Position numbers and translations under genes: made by a program. This document shows, piece by piece, positions 1-10,000 of a DNA stretch of 64,000 nt. The stretch's first letter is position 1. Each line of letters opens with the position of its first letter. Below the pieces are notes generated by a model that saw only the letters and a list, made by a program, of their open reading frames with translations, had not been told where the DNA came from and searched no databases. The stretch comes from Siderastrea siderea (lineage: Eukaryota; Cnidaria; Anthozoa; Scleractinia; Rhizangiidae), in contig OZ034970.1 of NCBI GenBank assembly GCA_964030785.1, positions 1,670,911-1,734,910 on the forward strand. The letters run 5' to 3'.

Positions 1-692
1 TTGCAGACTGCTGCATGGCTTTCTGGAATAAGTCTGTTTCTCAGGGCGAGCATAATGCGTAAATATAAATAGATAATTGCCACTAACAATGCAATAATAA
101 AGATCATACAATATATGAAGTGGATCGCTTTGGCAGGTGCATTCCACACAAATGAGCAGTATGTTTCTTGTCCGAAATTTTCAACTCTGGAATGGTAGAT
201 GTTTGGGATATACTGGCCTATCGCTATCAACCATGTAGCAAACAGTGAAACTGCTCTTTTTCTTCCTGTGAGCGCAGTGATTTTCAAAGGATATGCAGTA
301 GCGATAAATCTGTCCACAGCAATCAGCACAAGGCTTATAATGGACACTGAAGAAGACACAAGTCTTACAAACATTCCCACTTTGCACCCAGCAGTAGCCA
401 GAGGACCTTGAATGAGGCTTCCCCTGCTTGTTATAATCTCGTCAGTGAGATACAGCGGCCATGTGGCAAGACTAGCAAGAAAATCAGAAACCGCCATGTT
501 CACGTAGTAGATGTTAGCGCTTGTTCGTAAGCTTGGAGTCTTATACACCGCGGCAATCACCAGAATGTTGCCAATAGAAGCCGCTGAACTGATTATTGCC
601 ATGGTTACGGTGAAGAAGATAGAAACAGTTTGCGGGCATGACAAGTGACCGTTAAAGTCCATGCCGGTGGTGTTTACATAGGTGTTATTCAT
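1..692 (-). CDS. Rhodopsin-type (class A) GPCR, 5' part, cut by window edge
   Basis: An uninterrupted reading frame runs from ATG at 692-690 off the left edge, giving about 230 residues in one exon. Seen: a short N-terminus with N-glycosylation sequons (NNT, NTT); TM1 with GNILVIAA (Asn1.50); TM2 with NMAVSDFLASL (Asp2.50); a Cys before TM3 (GCKVG); the DRY-position motif as VDRFIA; TM4 with a single Trp (ATWLIA); a Cys in ECL2 (ETYCSF); and TM5 ending LYLRIML. The paired Cys and Asp2.50 mark class A. Single-exon receptors of this kind are common in cnidarians. TM6, TM7 and the tail lie outside the window, so ligand class cannot be assigned; a peptide or amine receptor are both possible. It is clearly different from the plus-strand receptor cluster at 36-48 kb. 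Confidence 0.85.
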   Translation of the reverse strand, partial: MNNTYVNTTGMDFNGHLSCPQTVSIFFTVTMAIISSAASIGNILVIAAVYKTPSLRTSANIYYVNMAVSDFLASLATWPLYLTDEIITSRGSLIQGPLATAGCKVGMFVRLVSSSVSIISLVLIAVDRFIATAYPLKITALTGRKRAVSLFATWLIAIGQYIPNIYHSRVENFGQETYCSFVWNAPAKAIHFIYCMIFIIALLVAIIYLYLRIMLALRNRLIPESHAAVC

Positions 693-3600
693 TATGTTAC
701 GTGGTTGTACGTTCCTGCGAGGAAAAAGTTTAATTTGTCATTAGATTGCACTTAGGATGACTCAAAAATTGCTCAAAATTGTTCAAAATTGTTCCTTGGG
801 GTACCTTTACTTTGTGGATTTGTAACAGCTTTTGTATAACGTTCTATCACGTCATACAAACAATAAATGTAAAACTCTAAATAGCCAAATAAGTTTAGCT
901 ATATCAGACCGTACTTTTTTCGGTCTTCTGGGATGGGGAGGGGGGAGGGGGCTTATTGCAGCCCCCCTCCTCAACTCCGGAAATATTAAGGCTCTAATGA
1001 CAACGAGACTTAGAGGGCAGAAAGTACGTACAAAAATGTTTCCTTTGAAGTCCACCCACAAGGCTAGATGACGTCACATGTCTTAAGAATAACGTCACGC
1101 TTTCAAACAGCGGCCATCCTGGATCCGTTACTTTGGATTTCTTCATTTTTCCAAAACATTCGAGAGTACCAAGAGTACCGCAATTGAAAAAAAAGGAATC
1201 AAAATGTAAAAGTCAGCTCAAGAAAGTGATAACTGTTGATTCAAAGAGGCACATTCCAAAATCTGTTCAAATGAACAACAGCATGTTATTCCGACTTGTT
1301 CACAAGTTTGAAGGCACTTGCATCTTAGTAAATGCCCAAAGTCCTGGCGAGCAGATTCCAGCCCCCCCCCCCCCCCCGGTCTAAACAGGGTTAAGTGATA
1401 AGCGATTTCATTATGACTTACCCTCCTTTTGAGGACAATTTTCAAAATAACTGCCAGTAAAACATACCTCGAATATTACCTTCTCCTTGAATAATGAAGT
1501 GCCCTTAAAAATTAAAAAGAGATACGAGCAAAAGTGTCCTTTATGCTCGTCTCAGTTTGATCTTCTACCTGATAATTAAAAAGTATATGTCATTAGTGCA
1601 AAAAAAATTATACCTTGAAGGAAGCCGAGTGAGATTTTTAATGCTTTAAATCGGTGATGTGCATTTTAAAAAGGTATCGGCGTCCCCGTATAAACTTGCG
1701 ACTGATGAATGGTTCAACTTTGAAATTATGCTATATTTATATAATCCAATCTACAAAGCTGGAGAGTAAAAAAATTCTGTGTTTACTCTGTTTACTGCTA
1801 GAAGTAAGTATTTCGAGATAGAGACTTTGTAGATTTTGGCTCCGAAATTGAATAATGAACGTTAAATAACAGCCAAACCTTTCTCCTATTTTGTTATTCG
1901 GGGTATATCGTCGTTCATGAAACGAGACTTACGCCAAAGAAAGAGCTTTCTTTGCCAGTATAAAGACGGGTTAAGCTATAGAGGGCAGTCCATATACGTC
2001 ACGTTTTAAGACCCAACCGTCAATATATTTTCCTATCAAAATTATTAACGTTTAATGCTTTTGGTTATTCAAAGAGTTGGCTATGTCATAAATAATGCAA
2101 TTAGATCTAAGGAAAGTGATGATCAATATCGCTCTTGATTAATTAACTTAGATCTGTATGATACAAAACAAATCGTGACTCAGTTTGCGCTTTTATTATT
2201 CGGGTTTATCGTCGTTAATGAAACTAGACTTAATTAAGCTAAAGAAAAAGATTTCTTTGCCAGTATGAAGACAAGTTAAGCTATGCAGCGCAGTCCTTGC
2301 GTGACGGTTATAAAACCGTACCATCAATATTTTCTTTTAATCTCAAACAAATAACTTATACACGTTTAATGCTTTTGGTAATTCAAAGAGTTGGTCACGT
2401 TTTTATTGTATATTTGTAGCCCACATGTCATAAACATTGTCACTAGATCCAAGGACAGCGTTGATTTAATAACTGATCAATATCACTCTTAGATCTGTGT
2501 GATGCAAACCAAATCTTGACTCAGGAGCTTTGAAACGCAAAAAAAGCGGAAAAAAAGTAAAGCGACATGCTCAGATCCTTGGCAAATAAAAAAATAATAA
2601 TAATTCAGTTTCATTCTGGTATGGAACACAAAGAAGACACTATCAGTTACGCTATGCTAGATCATTACTGATTTTCCTCATGCACCTGTCTGTTTTTTCT
2701 GTCATTAACATTGAAATGATTAATATTCATTTTAAATAACTGAACCAATTAAAGCCATGACAAAAAAGATCAGGCAATAAATAAACCGTTGACTTACAGA
2801 TCTCAAGAAATAGGACTCTTCAACATAGCGTTTTTCGTTGAATGCATTCCTTTTTCCAATAATTATGGAGAGACCAAAAATTATTCAATCAATCTATTAT
2901 GACAACTTAAGCTATATCAACTTGCAATTTTCTGATATTCAAATTTCAAATTTTAACTGCTTCTAGAATTACACTGTTTGCTCAAAACCAGAGGGAACAG
3001 GTGATCGTTTTCAGATGCAAAACGAAATAATTTCTATATTCAACTCTACCAGATTGTTGAAATTTTCAGAGGTCCCAAACCTGCCTTTGCAGCTTCAGAT
3101 CATCATCACAGCCTTTAAACAATATAAGCAAGCCATGTCGTTTCAATTCTAATATTGAACATCGCAATGTCAGTTTTAGGCTTTCCGGAAACCCTGCCTC
3201 CGTAGCTTAATTAGACTAACGCGTCATCAACCTTTTAACAATAATGGATATCGGTTTACCCTAATATTGAACACTGCATTCTCATAAGCTTTCATTTCAA
3301 CTAACCGGTCATTTCAATGGTGAGCGGAGACGCTTTAGGTTTTAATTCTCGTTGTTTGTCTGTTTAAAGATGGCCTAATCATTAAGACTTCTTCATTACT
3401 TGATCAACGCATTACACTAATGGACGGGAAAAAAGGCATTCGGCGCTTCCAAGAGAAAACAATTTAAATTTATCGAGGAAAATAAAATAACAACAGCTAA
3501 GGGGATTAAGAAATATAAGAAATATAGCCAGTTTTGTTAGTATAAGTGCTATGATTTTGTAGATATACTATTAGTTTTACTCTGTGTTTTAAGGAAGTGG

Positions 3601-4190
3601 GTTAAGAGAATAATGAAACAAAAAATGTCAAGTTATACCCTACCCTCTGTGGGATCTTTTATATCAAGCCGGGAGACAACCCACTCTCTGTTGTGTGTCA
3701 TGGCATATACAATTTAAAATGAAACAATAAAAATTAACAAAACGAAACAAAAATTCATACCTATATAACCAACATGTGTCCCTGCTGGATCGATCAAGCG
3801 GCAGGATTTTTTTGGAAAATAATGACTTTGTCCTGAAGCTGTTACACAAAGGCGAGAAAATAGGCGTTTTACGTAATACTATCTAAAGCTACTAAAAGTT
3901 CACATACCCAGAACACGGGTTTTCCTTATTCATACCTGTAAAGCTTGGGAAGATTGCATCCTGCATGAAGTTGCAATTAGTTTACGTGCTCGTTTCACTT
4001 CCGATGACGTCTCTGATGTTGTTTCAGCTTGTAGTTGTCACCTTTAGTTTATTTGCAAATTATTAGTCTAAATTTTTACTCGTCACCTGTTTCTCGAGAA
4101 ATCTCTTAATAGTTTTGTGTTGGTCTGGTAACGTCACATACTAAGTTCTCGCAATTTTAACCCGGTGCCTTACATATCGGTTAAGGCATA
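693..4190. other. Non-genic stretch
   Basis: No convincing exon was found. It holds an interrupted poly-C tract at about 1,362-1,378 followed by CAGGGTTAAG, which looks like the end of the same TTAA-bounded repeat family as 18,454-19,073, and the diverged tandem duplication at 1,892-2,522. Short open frames here lack splice signals or recognisable motifs. Confidence 0.5.
1892..2522. repeat. Diverged tandem duplication, about 0.3-kb unit, two copies
   Basis: Copy 1 (about 1,892-2,181) and copy 2 (about 2,195-2,522) share ordered blocks: a block around ATCGTCGTT..ATGAAAC, TTTCTTTGCCAGTAT, AATGCTTTTGGT.ATTCAAAGAG, and a final block with TTAGATCTGT and TGACTCAG. The copies differ by many substitutions and small indels, so the duplication is old. 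No coding capacity is evident. Confidence 0.7.
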
Positions 4191-4621
4191 TACCGTAAAC
4201 TGCCGCTTATAAGCCCACCCGGTTATAGGCCCATCTACCTGTAAACAAAGCCCCCCCACCGGATACAAGCCCCCCTCTAGTTTTCCTTGTTTCCTTAATA
4301 TTAAGCACTCTCACAGAACACTGCGAAGATGAACTCTGAGCTTCTGTTTTGTTACGTTCCGGTTACGTTCGTGTTGTTACAGTTTTGATTTTGTTGTTAA
4401 AATTGAAATGAATTCGATTTTTTATGACGTTTCAAAGGTTAATTAAAAACTAGTTAACTAAAAACGAATTTCGATCAACACTTCTGTGGCTCATTTCGAA
4501 ACATATTTTTTTTATTCCGCTTATAAGCCTCCCCGGATATAAGCCCCTCCGTTTATAAGCCCACCCAAAACCCCTTACGAAGTTGTATAAGCCCAGGGCT
4601 TATAGGCGGCAGTTTACGGTA
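4191..4621. mobile_element. MITE, 431 bp, 26-bp TIRs
   Basis: The left end (4,191-4,216) begins TACCGTAAACTGCCGC and the right end (4,596-4,621) is its inverted copy with one mismatch. The ends overlap a TA/ATA flank, compatible with a short TA-type target duplication. Subterminal copies of TTATAAGCCC occur in both halves (for example 4,207-4,216, 4,517-4,526, 4,552-4,561). There is no coding capacity, so it is a non-autonomous DNA element; the superfamily is not certain. Confidence 0.85.
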
Positions 4622-5095
4622 TATTCGACAGATTCGACTATTCTTACTATTTCTCTGTTGCTTATCAGGCATCATGCAAGTTAACTCATGAACGCAAGAA
4701 ATCTTTTCGCTTCTTTTCTTTTTGAACCAGGTATTGCTCCTATCAATGACAGCTCCGTGACATCCTGTCATCAGAGTCATGCAGACTGTTGAGTACTGTC
4801 GTTCTCCAGCACGGTGAAATTAACGTTTCCTGGTTTGTTTGTTTCTTCTTTCATTTTCATTTGCCAAAATATGGCTATCAACCTAATGAGCTAACCAACT
4901 ACTGAATGCCGGCAGATGGCGGAAGAGGTACGGGGCTAAATGAATGCAGGAATTAAGTGTATGTAGTTTTCTGGTCTCCAAAGAATGGGCAAAATGATTC
5001 GTAGCAAAATGTACTCCAAGAAAAGAGTATCTCCCTCAAAATAGGTCAATATGTGCTATGTGACGCCATATCCAGTAAATAGGACTAGGAGCTTA

Positions 5096-5818
5096 GAGAC
5101 GGACCATTAGAAAAGTGATGGGGGGGGGGGGTGGGGGATTTTTAGCCTGCCAGAAATTTTTTTTTGGCCCATTTCCTGTGCAAGAATTTTTTTTTTGGCT
5201 ACAGCCCTATGCATGAATATTTTTTTTGAGAAAATAGTTTCCTTATGCCCAATTTGTTATTGAATTAATTAAAAACAATGCAACTTTGTTTTACTAAATA
5301 CATAGCTTGTACTGTTACGTTACTTTATATTTTTAAGTTTATTTTATTACAAAACACTTTTTAATAATGTTCTTTTCAAAAATTCTTTTCAAAAACGTAG
5401 CTCATAAATTTGCCTTTAAAACTTTTGATATAAAATACATACAGGTACCTTCTAACCCTTTGCTGGGAAGTTAAGGGTTATAATTTAATGTAACAGCTTT
5501 TTGAGGATGTAGACACAGTGGGAGAGTAGGAAGCCACTTGGAGTGGAAGGCTTTCTAGTGCACTTCCTTAGTCCTTGCCCTCTTCTGTTCCTCTCCCAAA
5601 ATCCATCGTAGTCATTCCAGACCTCACTTACTGATACAGCCCCCCGATAAATATTAAGAAATATTAATCATGAAAACAATATTTTATAGCATCCTGGCAG
5701 AGCCCCAGAAAATTTCCAATTTTTTAAACACTGGAGACACTACTTGAGCACTTTGGCAGAACGAATTATGGTTTCATATCAAAATGAGGCCCATCTTGTG
5801 CATCTAATGGTCCGTCCC
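5096..5818. mobile_element. MITE, 723 bp, TTA target duplication
   Basis: The left end GAGACGGACCATTAG (from 5,096) matches the inverted right end (to 5,818) with one mismatch, and TTA flanks both sides (5,093-5,095 and 5,819-5,821). A 3-bp TTA duplication is typical of PIF/Harbinger elements. The interior has a G-run, several T-runs before GGC and no ORF of note. Confidence 0.75.
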
Positions 5819-5821
5819 TTA

Positions 5822-6728
5822 TTATTTAGGGATATATCATCCATATACGCACACATTGTTATATTGCGTGTATGTCCTTTTTTCTCCTGTGTACGATAGA
5901 ACTGAGATAGAACGAGGCCTATATACCCACAAATTATCAGTTAAAGTGAAAACGAGAATCCTACATGTAAACGAGTGAAGTTTGCCCAGTTGCGTCATCT
6001 TCGTCTATTATGTATTTGGGTAATATTTCTTTGGCTAACACGCCTGATTCGCGCTATCAGCAAAATCACTGGTCACATTCTATTTCTAGAGGTTGGTGTA
6101 GACCTGCGATATCGATATCGCTGTCGCTTTCAGTTAAGAAACGAGCAAGTAGCAACCAGGACGGGAAAAGGGCTGGGGGGGGGGGGGGGCGCAAAACTAA
6201 AACGCGGAAGCTTAAAGCACAAAGGAAACAAAAAATCGTCAAAGAAGAGACACGAAAGCACAAAGATGACACGCCGTGACGGCTCGAGCTGCCGGCCTGG
6301 CCCGAAGAGAGACCGAGTCAAGGAAGCTCAAGGGGGCCCGCTGACAAACAGTAGGAGTAAAAAACAATGCAATGACATGACGTCATATATCACACCACCC
6401 GCCACCTAACGCGCGCGAAGATTGTTGGATTTAGCCAGTGTTTGAAGTATTTGGTTCGCAAAACATCGGGTTATTGGATTCGTCTTAATTTAAACGTTTT
6501 GATTATAGGTGAAATACAAATTAAGACATATTTTCCTTTCCGGAACTTTGCTGCTTAAAAATCGCAAAATTCCTGTGTTTTACAAAAGTCTTTACTTCAA
6601 ACGAGAAAATATGTGAAAATATAGAAACAAGATCAAATTAATTCAAATTGTCTCTGGTTTTTTTTTTTTTTACGTTTACTCCAGGATCACCAGTGACAGA
6701 GAGGCTAAAAAGCTGTGTTGAATTGTTT
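5822..6728. other. Non-genic stretch
   Basis: It contains a poly-G run near 6,176-6,189, a poly-T tract near 6,658-6,672, and open frames rich in Lys/Arg on both strands with no recognisable motif. It is probably the 3' flank of the SPRY gene that ends at 6,729. Confidence 0.4.
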
Positions 6729-7055
6729 TTAGTGTAACTTCGCCAGCACAGCATCTAATTTCTCTTCCAAGCTTCTGTTAACTTCAGCCATTTTAATTTC
6801 AAGTTGAGATTTTACCTCGGCAAGATCAGATCTCACCTCGGCGAGGTACGATTCAAGCTCAGATTTCACCTCTTGCAGATGTAATTCCTCGCGGACGTCG
6901 GCAAGAGCGGCTTTGCCCTCACGACCAACTTCGTCCTCTTTCGCAGACCTTAAGTGTTTGGAAATACTGGCAAGTTCACATTTCAGCTCAGCAAAATCAG
7001 ATTTCAGCTCCTGCAGCTGTAAATTCTGATAATCAACATCCTCTCTGGGACACAT
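6729..7055 (-). CDS. SPRY gene, last exon: coiled coil and stop
   Basis: The acceptor has a strong pyrimidine tract (TTTCTTTGTTTTACAG) just before position 7,055. The exon opens in phase 0 with MCPREDVD and continues with repeating blocks such as LQELKSDFAELK, EVKSELESY and EVRSDLAEVKSQLE, ending LDAVLAKLH and TAA at 6,731-6,729. The heptad pattern predicts a coiled coil, probably for oligomerisation. The repeated (D/E)(L/V)..(V/L)K.(E/D)L units suggest growth by internal duplication. Confidence 0.75.
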   Translation of the reverse strand: MCPREDVDYQNLQLQELKSDFAELKCELASISKHLRSAKEDEVGREGKAALADVREELHLQEVKSELESYLAEVRSDLAEVKSQLEIKMAEVNRSLEEKLDAVLAKLH

Positions 7056-10000
7056 CTGTAAAACAAAGAAACAGAAAAGTAAAGATTCATGGGTTCTTAG
7101 AGTTATTTCAATCATGAAGGGAGGGCACCGACCGATAAATTTATCATTTCATTTATTTGCGTCATCTGTAAATTTGGGGATTTTAGTTGTCCCCATTGAT
7201 GACAGGTTACTTTCTGTAACATGCGCAACAGCGAAACAAACTTTACCTCACTGCTTTTTCTTACCTGACATAACAAACTTTCCGATAAAAAAAATGGTGG
7301 CCCTTAAGGCAACGGATATTCAGCCCGCTTAATCTTGTACAAGGCCGACGAATGAACGACAAGATATCAAAACAGAAAACGTTTGAATTTGGATTCCCAA
7401 CTATCTAATTTCTCATTCCTTCTGTGCACAACAAGGACCTTTTGTAGTTTTAATCAGCATTCCGAAGAAAGGCAACCTTTCGTGGGATCAAACCGAACTC
7501 CTCTGATCCTTATACAACTGTTCTGGGAGGCTTCAATATAAACGTTCTGGGGGTGCTTGTCGGAAGCTTTGAAGCGAATCCCTAAATGGCACCAGAGGCT
7601 CGTTTAGTGGGATTTCTTCAGATTCATTTTCACTCCAAAGACGGGTACCAATTCTGATAAAAAGTAACTTTTCCTGTCAAATCTGTCTTCTTACTGATTC
7701 TACCCTACAAAGTACAGGAGAAATTCTTCCCGTGGTCATTTAGAGTTTTACTCCCTAAGCACGCTTTTGTCCAGAAACGAGTGTTACTCGGAACTTGGGT
7801 ACTTTACATTACACAGTGTTATTTGTCATTTCCATATGACTTCACGTTTGACAAAATTGCTTGCGTTTATATGAGGATTAGGGCAAAGGGACACTTTGCG
7901 ATGTCTATCATAAAGGGCATGAATCTCATAAGCGTGCATTTCTGAACATCCCTAAGCATGTACCAAACCACGGAGCTTAAACTGCCTCGTCCCCAGTCGC
8001 TCGCGATCGCTCATCTGGGGGATATTTTAGTTAATTATTGAGGAAAGCGGAGGCGACCCACCGCTCGCGCTCCGCGCTCGCTTGGCGTTGGAAAAGCCTG
8101 TGGAGGAGGCAGGAGCTTAAACCTCAGAACGTATACTACTGGCACCCCATCACTTTTGTATGACTGTTCCCTCTCACCCTTTTTACCTTAGCAAACACGC
8201 TATTCTTGTGGACAAATGTAATGCACGGGTAGAGTGGTCTGTCTGTACTGTATTCAATGAGTGTCTGTTCTCCTTCCGGAACTATTGTGCAACCATTTAT
8301 GCTAAACACAACTGGAACTAGGGCTTTTCCATCCCTGTCTTGCTTATCCCCAAACATGACTGTACACCGAATCACGTCACCTCGGCGGGTTGCAGTAGAG
8401 CCTATATGAGACAAGTTTGAATTGTTTAACATTCAACATTCGTGCGTGCGCTGTAAAAATTGGTAAGTTTTTGTTAATTTGTTTGCATTTTAACGTAACT
8501 AAGCGTTACGTCAAGAGAACACAAAGGTTTGACATTTCAATAACAATAAACATGAATTACTTGAGTTTCATCCTCGTAAGTTGAGCTTAAATTAATTCTA
8601 GGATAGTAAACATTTCTGAGTATTCTAAGTGTGTCTCTTTCGCGCGTCTTCGCTTTGTTATTCCTAGCGATAATGTTCAGCTTGCGTTGCTGCTAAACAA
8701 AAGCAAGTTCAAAACTCCCAAAACACTACTAAAACAAATGAAAGCACCTTCAAGTTCAGATTGTTAGAGTCATGCTTTTTTGCCGCTTGCTTGCTTGTTT
8801 GTTTATTTTTTGTCGCATCATGTTCGCTTAGATGGCATCAAAATGTTTACATTCAGTGATGCTAGGCAAAACTATTCACGAAATCACGTGAAACTCGGCG
8901 CCCACAATTGTTTAATGTAGTTTTTAGCACTTGCATAGAATTGAAAATGATCAATGTTTACTATACCTGTGGTGCTTTTTCCACTTAACCTTCCTGCATC
9001 GAAGATTCTACTGTCAAGTGTGCGATATCCCACAGTTCCTCGCTCCACTCCTGGCCACTTATCTGTCCCATTATTCTCAAATACAACCCCCAGCACCAAC
9101 CACTTACTCTCACCACTTTCCAATATCATAACCTAAAAATCGAATAAAGTTGCATCGCTTGTTTGCCTGGCATTTCGTTTGTAACTTAAAGGAGCAATGT
9201 TACTGGAACTTTCACGTTTTTAGGTGAAAAAGGAGCCGAAGTTCAAATTAAATACCTTTTCTCGTACGCGAAATGCTCCTACAACATCAAGGGAAAGAAA
9301 TCGAATGATTTTTTTTTTTCTTAACCAGTTTAGCCTGTTCCAGGCGTTCAGATAGTGGAGCACGAGCGAAAACTAAAGCGAGCGAAAGAGCGGGAAAAAA
9401 CGAGGGGAGACTGGGGGAGAGGACGAGCGAACGCCTGTGAAATTTTCTCAAAGGTAGCCGTTCCGGTATACCAGAATCTGGTATACCCTCTGATTGGCCA
9501 AATTTGACACCTCCTGTCAACACCAGAGGGTTGTTGACGCAGGCAAGAAATGCGATATGGCGTGCCCGTGCGAAGGTCATCCTCCATCGAGTCACGCACG
9601 GTTAAATATCTGTTTACGGCAAGCGCTTAACTATTTAACAAATGTGGATACTTTGCAAATGGAATAAAAAGATTGTATTCAAAACGTGTTTCTGGGAAGA
9701 GGTCTCATCGCCATTCTTCCAACAGGATTGGAAATAGCTTGATCTTTCAACTATTTCCAAGGTTAATCAACGCATTGCAAAGAAATGCTGTTTCTAAGAT
9801 AATTGTGGTCACTCCGCTTGTCGTAATCATGAAAGACCAAGTAGAACAGCTTCAAAGCATCGGAATTAGAGCGCTGGCTATCGAAGTAGACGAAGAAGAA
9901 GCAGGAGAAATGGATCGGCTAGATTACTTATGAAAGTCATGAAAGCCTGCTGTCGAAGGAGTGGAGGAAAGAACAACAACAAACATATCGTAGCCATCGC

